Virus record (IMG/VR): IMGVR_UViG_3300047321_000323
Coordinates: 1 to 35,048 of that record
Origin: a virus
DNA length: 35,048 bases
Direction: 5' to 3' (one strand)
The position numbers were made by a program, and so were the translations under genes. The notes under the pieces are model-generated. The model did not search any database, had not been told where the DNA came from, and saw only the letters and a list, made by a program, of their open reading frames with translations. Shown here one piece after another: positions 12,110 to 21,159 of this stretch. Positions within the stretch are counted from its first letter, which is position 1. Every line of letters begins with the position of its first letter.

Positions 12110-13685
12110 GTCTGTTGTTACGGAGGACGTCGAGCACGACGACATAACCAGCGACGAGACCGAGGCGGAGCATCAGGCCCGGCTCGACACCGAGGTAGTA
12201 CTCGACCAGACCAGCCAGCAGTTCGTGGACGAGCTGGTCTCCAAGTTGCTGGTGATCGTCGATGAAGTCTCCGGCCACCCGCTGCGCCCCTATCAGCGCC
12301 CCTTCGCCGCCCGACTGATCGAGTCCCTGATCATCGACGACGGCGCCACCATCACCGCGCTGTTCTCCCGCCAGTCCGGCAAGTCCGAGACCGTGGCCAA
12401 CTGCGTCGCCGCCTGCATGATCATGCTGCCGAGGCTGGCGAAGATCTTCCCCGACCTCCTGGGCAAGTTCAAGGAGGGCCTGTGGGTAGGTGCCTTCGCG
12501 CCCGTGGAGGAGCAGGCCGACAACCTGTACGGCCGTATCGTGGCCCGCCTCACCAGTGAGCACGCCCTGGAGATCATGGCGGACCCGGAAATCGACGAGA
12601 CTGTCCAGGGCAAGGGCCGATCCATTACCCTCAAGCGCTCCGGATCCCTCGTCCGAAAGCAGACCTGTCACCCGCGCGCCACCATTGAAGGCCGCACCTA
12701 CCACCTCATTCTCATTGATGAGTGCCAGGGCGCCGACGCCAAGATGGTGAACAAGTCGATCGGCCCGATGGGTGCCTCGACGAATGCGACCATGGTGTTT
12801 ACCGGCACGCCCACCTATGAGAAGGGCGTGTTTTACAACCAGATCCAGATCAATAGGCGAACAGCGACCAGACGAGGTGCCCGGCAGAACCATTTCGAGG
12901 CCGACTGGAAAGAGGTTTCGCGGTGGTCTGACTACTACCGGAAGTTCGTCAAGAAGGAACTCCTGCGCATCGGCGAGGACTCCGACGAATTCAAGTTGTC
13001 ATACAGGCTGATCTGGCTGCTCGACAAGGGTATGTTCACCACCTCCGAGCGGCTTGATGAACTTGGCGACACCTCGATGCAGATCGTCCCGGCCTACCAC
13101 TCCAGCCCGATCGTCATCGGCATCGACCCTGCCCGTAAGCAGGACAGCACGATCGTCACGGCCGTGTGGGTCCGGTGGGAGCAGCCCGACGAGTACGGGT
13201 ACTTCGAGCACCGGATCCTAAACTGGCTCGACCTCGCAGGAATGGACTGGGAGGCCCAGTACTTCCGCATCGTCGAATTCGTCCAGAACTACAACGTGAT
13301 GGCCATCGCGGTCGACGAGGGTGGCGTCGGCGACGTCGTCATATCCCGGCTCAAGGTACTGCTGCCGCATATCGACATCGTGCCGCTTTCTTCCCAGCGC
13401 CCCGAGCAGTCCAAGCGCTGGAAGCACCTCATGGAACTGATGGACCGAGGGCACATCTCCTGGCCCTCCCACGCCTACACCCGGCGCCTCAAGAGTTACA
13501 AGCGCTTCCGTCAGCAGATGGAAGATCTGGAGAAGAAATTCGAAGGCCCGTACGTCCTCGCAGAAGCCCCTCGCGCGGCTGACGCTCACGACGACTACGC
13601 GGATTCCCTGGCACTCGCTTGTGTCCTCACCAAGGACTACACGATGCCCGAGGTCGAAGTTTCTAATTCCCCCTTCCAGCGCTAA
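12108..13685 (+). CDS. Terminase large subunit
   Basis: A 525-residue DNA-packaging motor that cleaves concatemers and pumps DNA into the prohead. The ATPase domain has a Walker A variant SRQSGKSE (87-94), Walker B LILIDE (200-205) and a coupling-type FTGTPT segment. The RNase H-like nuclease carries the acidic residues of IGIDPARKQDS (Asp340), AVDEGG (Asp403/Glu404) and AHDDYADS (about 493-500). The start is taken as GTG 12108; TTG 12096 in frame is possible. It opens the late operon, and the start codon is in a hairpin arm. Confidence 0.93.
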   Translation: MSVVTEDVEHDDITSDETEAEHQARLDTEVVLDQTSQQFVDELVSKLLVIVDEVSGHPLRPYQRPFAARLIESLIIDDGATITALFSRQSGKSETVANCVAACMIMLPRLAKIFPDLLGKFKEGLWVGAFAPVEEQADNLYGRIVARLTSEHALEIMADPEIDETVQGKGRSITLKRSGSLVRKQTCHPRATIEGRTYHLILIDECQGADAKMVNKSIGPMGASTNATMVFTGTPTYEKGVFYNQIQINRRTATRRGARQNHFEADWKEVSRWSDYYRKFVKKELLRIGEDSDEFKLSYRLIWLLDKGMFTTSERLDELGDTSMQIVPAYHSSPIVIGIDPARKQDSTIVTAVWVRWEQPDEYGYFEHRILNWLDLAGMDWEAQYFRIVEFVQNYNVMAIAVDEGGVGDVVISRLKVLLPHIDIVPLSSQRPEQSKRWKHLMELMDRGHISWPSHAYTRRLKSYKRFRQQMEDLEKKFEGPYVLAEAPRAADAHDDYADSLALACVLTKDYTMPEVEVSNSPFQR

Positions 13686-13693
13686 GGAACGAT

Positions 13694-14098
13694 ATGGCCG
13701 ACGAATGGAATGCCCCCGGGTGGACGGCGCAGCAGCCCTCCACCGTGGCAGGCCCAGATACTCCTGCCCTTACTCTGCCGCCCAACTTCACAGCCGTCAC
13801 CGTCACGGCCAAATACGTTGACGGCGAGGGAAATCCCCTGAACGGATCCCTGGTCCGTTTCCGTCCCTCGGTGAAGCGGGTCACCGATGGCGACACCGTG
13901 GTGTGGCTTCGGGAGATCGACTCCCACATCGAGCAGGGCTCACTGAGCGTCGACCTGCTTGCCACGGACGTATCCGGCGTCACTCCCGGATTCGTGTGGC
14001 ACGTTAAGGAATGCTTCCCGGGCGGTGAGGAGTACGACGTAACCGTACCGTCCGCGACCACTTCCCCGGCCAGCCTCTTCTCCCTTCCCCGCGCTTAG
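13694..14098 (+). CDS. Putative virion protein with Ig-like/beta-sandwich segment
   Basis: A 134-residue protein starting at ATG 13694, 8 bases after the terminase stop, with AAGGAA upstream. Residues 35-70 (FTAVTVTAKYVDGEGNPLNGSLVRFRPS) have the look of a carboxypeptidase-regulatory or Ig-like beta sandwich found in phage decoration and fibre proteins. The N-terminus is Pro/Gln/Thr-rich and the end is Ser/Thr-rich. Placed between terminase and portal it is probably a structural or head-associated protein; this rests on fold impression and position. Confidence 0.72.
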   Translation: MADEWNAPGWTAQQPSTVAGPDTPALTLPPNFTAVTVTAKYVDGEGNPLNGSLVRFRPSVKRVTDGDTVVWLREIDSHIEQGSLSVDLLATDVSGVTPGFVWHVKECFPGGEEYDVTVPSATTSPASLFSLPRA

Positions 14099-14129
14099 CG
14101 GCATTAACAACCACTTCCGTGTTCCTCCT

Positions 14130-14142
14130 ACGCTTGAAGCGT
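14130..14142. repeat. 13-bp intergenic palindrome
   Basis: ACGCTT-G-AAGCGT is a perfect palindrome in the 72-base gap between two late genes. Its CGCTTG-centred form resembles the CGGCTTG palindromes at 4299 and 12026. It could be an operator or a weak RNA hairpin. Confidence 0.4.
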
Positions 14143-14170
14143 TCCCTCGCTATCAGAAGAGGATTACGGA

Positions 14171-14572
14171 ATGGCTGGAAATCTCGCACCCGACCCGCAG
14201 TTCCAGGAGCGTGTCGGCACCGTCTACGAGCGCAAGGATGCGCTTAACACCGCCCGTCGCGGTCCTCTCAGGTTCGAAGAGGGAGTCGCCACCGACACGG
14301 ACGTCCCGAACGAATTCACCAAGGGCGTCATGCAGGGCTACCTCACCGCCCCGGGCCGACCCAACCACAACGCGAACGTCTACGAGAAGTTCCCGCAGGA
14401 GACGATGGCCGAGCGCGTTCACGTCGGCTCCGCCTCGTGGGTCGAGGCGCCGACCTATCTCGGTGAGTTCTCGCAGGGGTCGTTCTCCGACTACGCGACG
14501 GTCTCCTACGAGGAGGTCGTCCGCAACGGTCGGCGCTACGAGCGGCTTTCCCCGGCGGTAGTGGACGACTGA
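14171..14572 (+). CDS. Hypothetical late-operon protein
   Basis: A 133-residue protein starting at ATG 14171 with AAGAGGA upstream. It contains DPQFQERVGTVYERKDALNTARRGPLRFEEGVATDTDVPNEF, a Tyr/Asn-rich centre and EEVVRNGRRYERLSP near the end. No membrane segment or catalytic motif is seen. Lying between terminase and portal and read with them, it is likely a head or assembly protein. I do not recognise its family. Confidence 0.75.
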   Translation: MAGNLAPDPQFQERVGTVYERKDALNTARRGPLRFEEGVATDTDVPNEFTKGVMQGYLTAPGRPNHNANVYEKFPQETMAERVHVGSASWVEAPTYLGEFSQGSFSDYATVSYEEVVRNGRRYERLSPAVVDD

Positions 14573-14575
14573 TCC

Positions 14576-14869
14576 ATGGTTGCCTTCCACGACCGCCGCA
14601 GGGCACCGAAGGCGTCCGTCGATGAGGTGCTTCCCAAGCTGCCTCTCTCCAAGGGGGAGACCGTTGGGAAGCACCTGATCAACGAGCGTTATCTGGTGCG
14701 TGGCATTCCCGTAGAGACCGAGGACGGCGCCAAGAGCCGCCAGTACGTCCTGCACGAGGTTCTGCCCAACGGCAACGTCGTGCAGCGCGGCGAGGAGCCA
14801 TTCGAGAGCCGTCGCGCGGCCAAGAAGTCTGCACGTTCCCTCGCGCCCACGCGCATCGTCGAGATCTAA
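14576..14869 (+). CDS. Hypothetical late-operon protein
   Basis: A 97-residue basic protein whose ATG 14576 lies 3 bases after the previous stop. It contains two strand-like blocks (INERYLVRGIPVET and YVLHEVLPNGNVVQRGEEPFESRRAAKKSARSLAP). The pattern of a short beta domain followed by a basic helix resembles small phage proteins of unknown role. It is read with the portal gene. Confidence 0.72.
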   Translation: MVAFHDRRRAPKASVDEVLPKLPLSKGETVGKHLINERYLVRGIPVETEDGAKSRQYVLHEVLPNGNVVQRGEEPFESRRAAKKSARSLAPTRIVEI

Positions 14870-14887
14870 AGTCGGAGTCGTTTACCC

Positions 14888-16609
14888 ATGAGCGGTGCAA
14901 TCTCATTCGCGAGCCCCAGCATGCGGGCTTCGGGGTCGGACCTTACGGTGTCGATCTCTCCTCTCGGCCTTGTCGAATTGGCCGACGAGGAGTTTGAGGT
15001 GCACGGCCCTCGCCTGAATAGGTACTCCCAGAACTTCGCATACTACCTGGGTCATCACTGGGGATACCGGAGAGAAGCGGGCGAGGCGCAGATCACGTTC
15101 AACTACGTGAAGGCGTTCGCCGACTACATCAACAATTTCACGTTCGGACGCGGCGTCCACTTCAAGAGCGTGAAGCAGTACGAGCACATCATCCCCGGCC
15201 TGCTCAAGAGGGCCTGGGAGGTCGACAACCGCAAGGAGCAGTTGCTGTGGGAGATGGGCCAGCAAGGCGGCATCTCCGGCGACTCCTTCGTGAAGGTCGC
15301 ATACGAGCCTGGATTCACAGATAACACGGGACAACCACACGCAGGCCGCGTTCGCATCCTTCCCCTGAACTCCTCCTTCTGCTTCCCGGAGTGGCACCCC
15401 CACGACCGGGACCGTCTGATCCGCTTCAAACTGAAGTACCGCTTTTGGGCGACCGGTGAAGACGGGACACGTTCCGTATACACCTACGTCGAGGTGCTGA
15501 CGGACGACACGATCGAGGAATATCTCAATGACGAGTTGATCGACTCCCGGCCGAATCCTCTCGGGACCATTCCGGTCGTGCACGTCGCCAATGCTCAGGT
15601 CTCTGGTTCTCCGTGGGGTCTGTCGGACATCGCCGACATCATCTCGCTGAACCGTGAGTACAACGAGAAGGCGACGGACATCAGCGACATCATCAATTAC
15701 CACGCAGCCCCCGTAACGATCATCAGCGGCGCGAAAGCGAGCAACCTGGAGAAGGGCCCACGCAAGGTGTGGGGTGGACTTCCCAAGGACGCCCAGGTGT
15801 ACAACTTGGAGAATGGCGTCGACCTCGCCGGACCGCTTCAGTACCTTGAGATGATCAAGCGCTCGATGCACGAGATCACGGGTGTTCCGGAAACGGCGCT
15901 CGGTCAGATGCAGCCCGCGTCGAATACGTCGGGTGTGGCCTTGGCCATCATGTACCGGCCGATGATGTCCCGTTACGACCAGAAGAAGATGCAGTACTCC
16001 GTCGGTCTCCAGAAGATCAACGAACTCATCCTCAAGACGCTGTTCACCTTCGAGCCCGAGACGCGCCTTTACGACCCGTCCACCGAGGGCATCATGAAGG
16101 AAGACCAGCCCCCGATGATCGACGTTCTCGACCCGATGGCCTACTTCACCGAGTGCGAATGGCCAGCCCCTCTCCCGGTCGACACCCTCATCAAGTTGAA
16201 CGAGATCCAGGCGAAGATGTCCATGGGCCTTGAGTCCATGCGCGGAGCCCTCCACGACTTGGGCGAGGAGTTCCCGGACGAGAAGGTCCGCGAGATATTC
16301 GAGGAGCAGATCGAGGACGCCAAGCAGCAGGGCGCTCTGCGAATGCTAAAGGCTCAGATAGATTCGAGTATTCTCCAGTTGACGGGAATGCCGCCCGATG
16401 GGGCGGAGGCGCCTGCACCCCAGACTGATGCAGATGGGAATCCCGTCGGCCCGCAGCCTGGTGGTCCGAATCCGGTGACGCTTCCCGGTGGTGTCGAACT
16501 CGGCAACATCACAGCGCCCGAGATTCAGAAGATGACTAACGAAATCGTGACACAGGCATACGGCCCACGCGCTGGGCTTCGCCGCGACCCGGACAAAAGT
16601 ACCGACTAG
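14888..16609 (+). CDS. Portal protein
   Basis: A 573-residue portal subunit; twelve copies would form the DNA channel at one capsid vertex. Family features are NYVKAFADYINNFTFGRGVHF near residue 65, a GISGDSFVKVAYEPG stretch, the PNPLGTIPVVHVANAQVSGSPWGLSDIADIISLNREYNEKATDISDIINYHA wing/stem region, and TGVPETALGQMQPASNTSGVALAIMYRPMM. The C-terminal region is helical and ends in a Pro/Gly-rich tail. GGAG lies 10 bases before ATG 14888. It sits just upstream of the scaffold and capsid genes, as expected. Confidence 0.92.
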   Translation: MSGAISFASPSMRASGSDLTVSISPLGLVELADEEFEVHGPRLNRYSQNFAYYLGHHWGYRREAGEAQITFNYVKAFADYINNFTFGRGVHFKSVKQYEHIIPGLLKRAWEVDNRKEQLLWEMGQQGGISGDSFVKVAYEPGFTDNTGQPHAGRVRILPLNSSFCFPEWHPHDRDRLIRFKLKYRFWATGEDGTRSVYTYVEVLTDDTIEEYLNDELIDSRPNPLGTIPVVHVANAQVSGSPWGLSDIADIISLNREYNEKATDISDIINYHAAPVTIISGAKASNLEKGPRKVWGGLPKDAQVYNLENGVDLAGPLQYLEMIKRSMHEITGVPETALGQMQPASNTSGVALAIMYRPMMSRYDQKKMQYSVGLQKINELILKTLFTFEPETRLYDPSTEGIMKEDQPPMIDVLDPMAYFTECEWPAPLPVDTLIKLNEIQAKMSMGLESMRGALHDLGEEFPDEKVREIFEEQIEDAKQQGALRMLKAQIDSSILQLTGMPPDGAEAPAPQTDADGNPVGPQPGGPNPVTLPGGVELGNITAPEIQKMTNEIVTQAYGPRAGLRRDPDKSTD

Positions 16610-16622
16610 GAGTTCGTCGCTC

Positions 16623-17483
16623 ATGACGCTTAATACCTCGGGCATCTCGGTGCCCGCCGCCACGGTCCTCGGTTACCGCAAGGACGGCCGCCCGATCCAC
16701 CCCATCGCAGGTGGCGCTCCGCAGCCCGGCGAAGGTGGCGAGCCTGTGCTCACCGTTCCGGCCGCTGTCGTCGAGACCCCCGCTCCTGCCCCTGTTGAGC
16801 CTCGCTTCACGGCTGAGGACATCCAGCGGGCGCGGCAGGAGGAGAAGGACAAGTTGTACAAGCGCCTCCAGACCGTCGAGGACCAGAACAAGAAGTTCCT
16901 GGACGAGATCGAGGCCCAGCGCAAGGCGCGCGAGGAGGCTCAGGCCGAGGAGGAGCGCAAGCGCCAGGAGGCTCAGGCCGAGGCGAAGCGCAAGGCGGAG
17001 GACGACCTGTCCGCGAAGGACCTCCTGGCGGTCAAGGAGCAGGAGTGGTCCTCCCGCTTCGAGCAGATCGAGCGGCAGCGCGAGGAGGAGCGCCTTCTGT
17101 TCCAGAAGGAGCAGGAGTTCAACAACCTCCAGTCCTACATTCAGCGTCGCGTTGGTGAGGAAACCAACGAGATCGCTCCCGAACTCCTCGACTTCGTCGG
17201 CGGTAATTCGCCGGAGGAGGTCGAGAACTCCATCGCTACAGTCAAGGCGAAGACCCAGGCTATTCTGGAATCGGTTCAGCAGGCTGCTATTCAGCAGCGT
17301 GCTTCCATGCGTGGTGTGAGCCCCACGGGCTATTCCACCACGGGACCGATGGACACCGATCCGGGCACTAAGTCGTACTCCCTTTCTGACCTCCGCGATA
17401 TGCCGATGTCGGAGTACGCCAAGATTCGGGGCCAGTTGGGCGTCGGACAGGCGGCCCAGAACCAGCGTGGACTGTACTCGTAA
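16623..17483 (+). CDS. Capsid scaffolding protein
   Basis: A 286-residue protein dominated by a long charged coiled coil (about 62-175: QRARQEEKDKLYKRLQ ... KQEAQAEAKRKAEDD) between a Pro/Ala-rich N-terminus and a flexible C-terminus. That composition, and the position between portal and major capsid protein, identify a scaffold that directs prohead assembly and is then removed. No protease gene is seen nearby. The start is ATG 16623 (AGGAG upstream). The first codons contain the CTTAATACC word. Confidence 0.85.
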   Translation: MTLNTSGISVPAATVLGYRKDGRPIHPIAGGAPQPGEGGEPVLTVPAAVVETPAPAPVEPRFTAEDIQRARQEEKDKLYKRLQTVEDQNKKFLDEIEAQRKAREEAQAEEERKRQEAQAEAKRKAEDDLSAKDLLAVKEQEWSSRFEQIERQREEERLLFQKEQEFNNLQSYIQRRVGEETNEIAPELLDFVGGNSPEEVENSIATVKAKTQAILESVQQAAIQQRASMRGVSPTGYSTTGPMDTDPGTKSYSLSDLRDMPMSEYAKIRGQLGVGQAAQNQRGLYS

Positions 17484-17496
17484 TTCGGTCGAGTAC
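17474..17496 (+). other. Small hairpin around the scaffold stop codon
   Basis: GTACTCG (17474-17480) pairs with CGAGTAC (17490-17496), with the scaffold TAA in the loop. It lies just before the capsid ribosome site (AAGGAAA) and could affect RNA stability or re-initiation. Confidence 0.45.
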
Positions 17497-17518
17497 CCGT
17501 AACTAAGGAAATCCAAGT

Positions 17519-18517
17519 ATGCCAAGCGCGATCACTGGTACCCCGAACCTGTCGGCTTCTCCGACGAACTACTCGGGCGCCAACAGCACTCTCGGTGCGG
17601 CCATTCAGACCATCTGGAGCAAGGAGATTTTGTTCCAGTCCATGCCGATTCTCCGCTTCGAGCAGTTCGCGGTGAAGAAGACCGAATTGGGCGTTCAGCC
17701 CGGTCTGACGATCAACTTCATGCGGTACAACAACCTGGGCTCCGCCAGCCAGTTGGTTGAAGGCGTCCGCATGCAGACCAACGCCCTCTCGGCCTCTCAG
17801 TTCTCGATCACCGTCGCCGAGCACGGCTACGCGGTCGCGGTCTCGGAACTCCTGCTCAACGCCTCGTTCGACGACGTCATGGCGTCGGCGTCCCGCCTGC
17901 TGGGCCGCAACATGGCCCTCTACCTGGACCAGTCCGCTCGCGACACCCTGCTCCAGGCGTCCAGCAAGATCTGGGGCTACAACAAGTTCGACACCACGGC
18001 CGTGGGCAACACGACCCGTACGCAGTTGTCGCCGTACGACCACGGCACCGCTGCCACCTCCACCGACGGCCTGACCGGCAAGTTCGACTTCACCACGGCC
18101 CTGGTCAAGGACGCGGTCGAGACGTTGGCCACCAAGAACGTTCCGCGCTTGGGCGAGACCTACGTCTGCTTCGTCCACCCGCACCAGTCGCGCAAGTTGC
18201 GCGATGACCCTGAGTTCATCGAGGTCACCAAGTACGCGGCCCCGGGGAACTTCCTTTTGGGTGAGATTGGCCGCCTGAATGACGTGGTCTTCATCGAGAC
18301 CACGCAGGTCAAGCAGTTCACCAACGCTGCCAGCCAGACGGTTTACCAGTCCATCTTCCTGGGCGACAACGCATTCGGCCACGCGATCTCGCTGCCGGTC
18401 GAACTGCGTGACGGCGGCATTCTCGACTTCGGACGAGAGCACGCCCTGGCCTGGTACGCGATTTGGGGTCTCGGCCTCATCACCGACCAGGCGGTCCTCA
18501 TCGCGGAGACCAACTGA
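17519..18517 (+). CDS. Major capsid protein (N4-gp56 family)
   Basis: A 332-residue capsid subunit. The visible family blocks are PGLTINFMRYNNLGSASQLVEGV (about 62-84), FSITVAEHGYAVAVSELLL, LGRNMALYLDQSARDTLLQA and, near the C-terminus, the beta-rich RLNDVVFIETTQVKQF and SLPVELRDGGILDFGREHALAWYAIWG. These match the N4-gp56-type HK97-fold capsid proteins. The start is ATG 17519. It is followed by a terminator hairpin, common after capsid genes and likely to set a high transcript ratio. Confidence 0.92.
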   Translation: MPSAITGTPNLSASPTNYSGANSTLGAAIQTIWSKEILFQSMPILRFEQFAVKKTELGVQPGLTINFMRYNNLGSASQLVEGVRMQTNALSASQFSITVAEHGYAVAVSELLLNASFDDVMASASRLLGRNMALYLDQSARDTLLQASSKIWGYNKFDTTAVGNTTRTQLSPYDHGTAATSTDGLTGKFDFTTALVKDAVETLATKNVPRLGETYVCFVHPHQSRKLRDDPEFIEVTKYAAPGNFLLGEIGRLNDVVFIETTQVKQFTNAASQTVYQSIFLGDNAFGHAISLPVELRDGGILDFGREHALAWYAIWGLGLITDQAVLIAETN

Positions 18518-18583
18518 GCCTGCGATTCCGAAAGGAATCCGAGTTGAGTTGGTAGTCGCGGTGACCGGCTAGTCCACGGGTTA

Positions 18584-18619
18584 GGGGAGCGGTTTTCTGG
18601 ATTACCAGGACCGCTCCCC
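18584..18619 (+). terminator. Terminator after the major capsid gene
   Basis: GGGGAGCGGT (18584-18593) pairs with ACCGCTCCCC (18610-18619), with an inner CTGG/CCAG stem, followed by TTCCTCGTT. A small GATTCC-GAAA-GGAATC tetraloop hairpin (18524-18539) precedes it. The rest of the 156-base gap to 18674 shows no gene. Downstream genes need read-through or a new promoter. Confidence 0.8.
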
Positions 18620-18673
18620 TTCCTCGTTAAAGTAGTACCGCTTCACATACACGAGACGCACCCGGAGAAAAAC

Positions 18674-19051
18674 ATGCCTGCACGTAATGTCGCCCGCCCC
18701 GGTGATCTGACCGGCCGCACCAAGGCCGCGCTCACCAAGGAGCACGCCGAGGAACTGAAGCAGCGCGAGGGCGAGATCGCTCTCATCAACGCCCAGGCTG
18801 CTGCCGACCGAGACGAGACCGTTCACGAGGTCAAGCCCCGCGACCTGTCCGCCCCTCCGGCCCCTGCCCCCATCGAGGTCGCCGACGCAGTCGAGGTCGA
18901 GACCCCGATGCGCGAGTTCCGCGTGAACACCTCGCTGGAGAACATGACCTACGGCCACGGCAACCACTTCGACTTCGAGGAGGGCGTGCGCTACAAGGCG
19001 CCCAAGGCCCTCTACGACCACCTGGATTCCCTCGGCTACATCTGGCACTGA
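18674..19051 (+). CDS. Hypothetical head/neck-region protein
   Basis: A 125-residue protein starting at ATG 18674 with GGAG upstream. The N-terminal half is helical and charged with a Pro/Ala-rich linker. The last 45 residues (FRVNTSLENMTYGHGNHFDFEEGVRYKAPKALYDHLDSLGYIWH) look like a compact module ending in a conserved-looking LGYIWH. Similar small proteins follow capsid genes in actinophages and are annotated as head-to-tail or hypothetical proteins. Confidence 0.78.
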   Translation: MPARNVARPGDLTGRTKAALTKEHAEELKQREGEIALINAQAAADRDETVHEVKPRDLSAPPAPAPIEVADAVEVETPMREFRVNTSLENMTYGHGNHFDFEEGVRYKAPKALYDHLDSLGYIWH

Positions 19052-19071
19052 TCGGCTCAAGGAGAGCACTG

Positions 19072-19368
19072 ATGACTACTCCCGCCCCCTCCCCGTCCAT
19101 GGGTGAGGCGTACGTGCTGGAGAACGCCGAGGGCCACGGAGCCGGACTGGGTCACCTGCCCACCGGCTCCACGGTGGTCGTGGTTGACGTACACCCTGCG
19201 GGCACCGCTGGCATCGGCCACGCAGGCGAGGACTCCGTCCTGCTCGCGCACGTCTACGACACCCACATCATCACCGACAAGGGCGACCACGCGCCGGGCC
19301 AGGCGATCCGGCAGTTCACCCTGCACCTGTCCGACTTCACGCGCATGTTCAAGAAGGTTGATGCCTGA
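19072..19368 (+). CDS. Hypothetical structural-region protein
   Basis: A 98-residue protein starting at ATG 19072 with AAGGAGAG upstream. It is predicted beta-rich (STVVVVDVHPAGTAGIG, SVLLAHVYDTHII, IRQFTLHLSDFTRMFKKV) with several histidines. It overlaps the next start by one base. The arrangement suggests a small SH3-like or decoration protein, an inference from strand pattern and position. Confidence 0.75.
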   Translation: MTTPAPSPSMGEAYVLENAEGHGAGLGHLPTGSTVVVVDVHPAGTAGIGHAGEDSVLLAHVYDTHIITDKGDHAPGQAIRQFTLHLSDFTRMFKKVDA

Positions 19369-19787
19369 TGGCCGGTACGAACCCCACCTGGGCTGGCAAC
19401 GCCCTGGACTTCCTCACCGGCCGGGCCGTCGCCTACACAGCGCCGCGTTCGACTTACCTGGCCCTGCTGATCGCTGACCCGACGCAGGAGGACGGCACCT
19501 ACGACATGACCTCCCTGCCGGAGGTCTCCACGGCCGGGTACGCCCGGCAGCAGGTCGTATGGACCGCACCGACCGGCGCCCCGATGACCACAGGCAACAA
19601 CGCCCTGCTGTTCTTCGGCCCGTTCACCGCCGACATGACCGACGCTGCCACGTTCGCAGCCCTGGTCACCTCCGCGTCCGGCACGACCGGCACCGTCATC
19701 TACGCGTGGCCGATCGACAGCCCGCTCCAGGCGGCGACGAACGAGTCCCTTCAGATCGCCGCTGGCGCGCTGACCCTTAATACCTGA
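19368..19787 (+). CDS. Putative virion protein of the 'tail fibre gp80-like' type
   Basis: A 139-residue protein starting at ATG 19368 (TGATG overlap). It has the pattern WAGNALDFLTGRA ... YLALLIADPTQEDG ... LPEVSTAGYARQQVVWTAPTG ... NALLFFGPFT ... TGTVIYAWPIDSPLQAATNESLQIAAGALTL. That run of short strands with GYARQ in the middle is typical of small phage proteins labelled tail fibre or head fibre. The exact virion role is unclear. It ends with the CTTAATACC word just before the stop. Confidence 0.72.
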   Translation: MAGTNPTWAGNALDFLTGRAVAYTAPRSTYLALLIADPTQEDGTYDMTSLPEVSTAGYARQQVVWTAPTGAPMTTGNNALLFFGPFTADMTDAATFAALVTSASGTTGTVIYAWPIDSPLQAATNESLQIAAGALTLNT

Positions 19788-19800
19788 TCGGAGTCGCGGA

Positions 19801-20610
19801 ATGGCCACGCTTGAGGACCTGCGGTCGCGGGTGCGCAGTGAGCTGGGCGACCGGCTCACGCCGTTCCGCGACACCATCCGGGGCACCGGGGACGTCGCTG
19901 AGTACGAACTGAGCGCGAACAACGTCACCGGCCTGGAGGCGGTCCAGGTCGTCGGAACCACACAGACGGTGCTCACCACCAGCGACTACGTCCTGGACGC
20001 GCTGAACGGCATCCTCACCCTGAACGCTGCGCTGCCGCTGGACGCTCTGCTGCTCGTGTCCGGGCAGTCCTTCAGCCTGTTCGCCGACGACGAGCTGGAC
20101 GTGTACCTCAACGACGCGTTCGCCCAGCACAACCGTGGCCGGACCATCGCCACTCGCTACCGGGATACCAACGGGTTCATCCGCTACGACGATGAGCCCG
20201 TCGACTTCGCCAGCCTCCCGCCGGAGGAAGACGTCATGATCGTCATGCTGGCCTGCACGGAGGCGATGTGGGCGCTGGCCACTGATGCGGCCACGGACAT
20301 CAACGTCCAGACCGCCGACGGTACTTCCGTCGACCGAGGCCAGCGGTTCGCGCAGATCCAGAAGCAGATCGAACTGCTCACCGACCGGTACAAGATGCTG
20401 TGCGAGAAGATGGGCGTCGGCCTGTACGCGATCGAGGTCACCAACCTCCGACGCGTCTCCCGTACGACCGGACGTCTCGTGCCGATCTTCCGTGAGCGCG
20501 AGTACGACGACTACTCGCTGCCGAAGCGGGTCCTCCCGCCGATCGGGCCGGGCCACCAGAACGACGACGAGTCCGGCATCCCGTCGCAGACCTGGGGCGG
20601 GTACTTCTGA
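19801..20610 (+). CDS. Head-tail connector/adaptor protein
   Basis: A 269-residue protein starting at ATG 19801. The first residues (MATLEDLRSRVRSELGD) and the helical block DDELDVYLNDAFAQHNRGRTI resemble gp6-type head-tail connectors, here with a strand-rich insertion between them (about 35-95). Another helical stretch, EEDVMIVMLACTEAMWALATDAATDI, is followed by QKQIELLTDRYKMLCEKMG. Position after capsid and before tail genes supports a role in the neck. Confidence in the precise role is moderate. Confidence 0.75.
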   Translation: MATLEDLRSRVRSELGDRLTPFRDTIRGTGDVAEYELSANNVTGLEAVQVVGTTQTVLTTSDYVLDALNGILTLNAALPLDALLLVSGQSFSLFADDELDVYLNDAFAQHNRGRTIATRYRDTNGFIRYDDEPVDFASLPPEEDVMIVMLACTEAMWALATDAATDINVQTADGTSVDRGQRFAQIQKQIELLTDRYKMLCEKMGVGLYAIEVTNLRRVSRTTGRLVPIFREREYDDYSLPKRVLPPIGPGHQNDDESGIPSQTWGGYF

Positions 20611-21122
20611 TGGGCCGCCTGGACTGGAAGCGCTCCGGCCGCTTCAACGCCAACTACGAGACCACCGAGATCATGGCGTCCCTGCGGGGGCGCCAGCACG
20701 AGATCGGCGAGATGGTCCAGTACTACCGCTACTCCCACACCGACCCGGCCGGGGACGACCTGTACGACGAGGCGACGGGCCAGGGGAAGACCTTCATCGG
20801 TCCGTACCGGATCCCGGCCCTGCACGTCATCCACAGCCAGGGCGCCTCGCAGGACACCCCGCAGGGTCTGTACACCGTCGACAACCTCTCCATCACCTCG
20901 TCGTTCGACTCGCTGCGGAAGATGGGGTTCACCGACCAGGACATCTCCCACGGGAAGTACCTCGTCGACCGGATCGTCTACGACACCTCGGTTTTCCGGG
21001 TCACATCCATTTCGGTTCTGGGCCAGATCCAGAACCGGGACATCATCGTCGGCATCGAGTGCGTACAGATGAAGCCGGACGAGTTGGTAAATGACGCCCA
21101 GTTCAAGCACTGGTCCCAGTAG
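20610..21122 (+). CDS. Neck/head-tail joining protein
   Basis: A 170-residue protein starting at ATG 20610, overlapping the previous stop by one base. It has a basic start (MGRLDWKRSGRFN), a helical piece (IMASLRGRQHEIGEMVQYYR), and a long strand-rich remainder (GLYTVDNLSITSSFDSLRKMGFTDQDISHGKYLVDRIVYDTSVFRVTSISVLG, then DIIVGIECVQMKPDE). This fits a head-closure or neck protein. I do not recognise a specific family. Confidence 0.72.
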   Translation: MGRLDWKRSGRFNANYETTEIMASLRGRQHEIGEMVQYYRYSHTDPAGDDLYDEATGQGKTFIGPYRIPALHVIHSQGASQDTPQGLYTVDNLSITSSFDSLRKMGFTDQDISHGKYLVDRIVYDTSVFRVTSISVLGQIQNRDIIVGIECVQMKPDELVNDAQFKHWSQ

Positions 21123-21159
21123 CGGTTTATAAACTTCTCCGGCTTTCTTGGGATCCTGA

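Noticed and set aside
12641-12660. CCGGAT-type and other CAAGCG matches inside coding regions (for example near 12634 and 15852)
   Set aside because: They are single half-sites inside genes with no second half-site at the N10 spacing, as expected by chance.
14903-16255. 450-codon minus-strand open frame
   Set aside because: It is the antisense of the portal gene and has no recognisable domain.
18537-18570. Short frame starting TTG after the capsid gene
   Set aside because: It is only about ten codons, without a ribosome site, just before a terminator.
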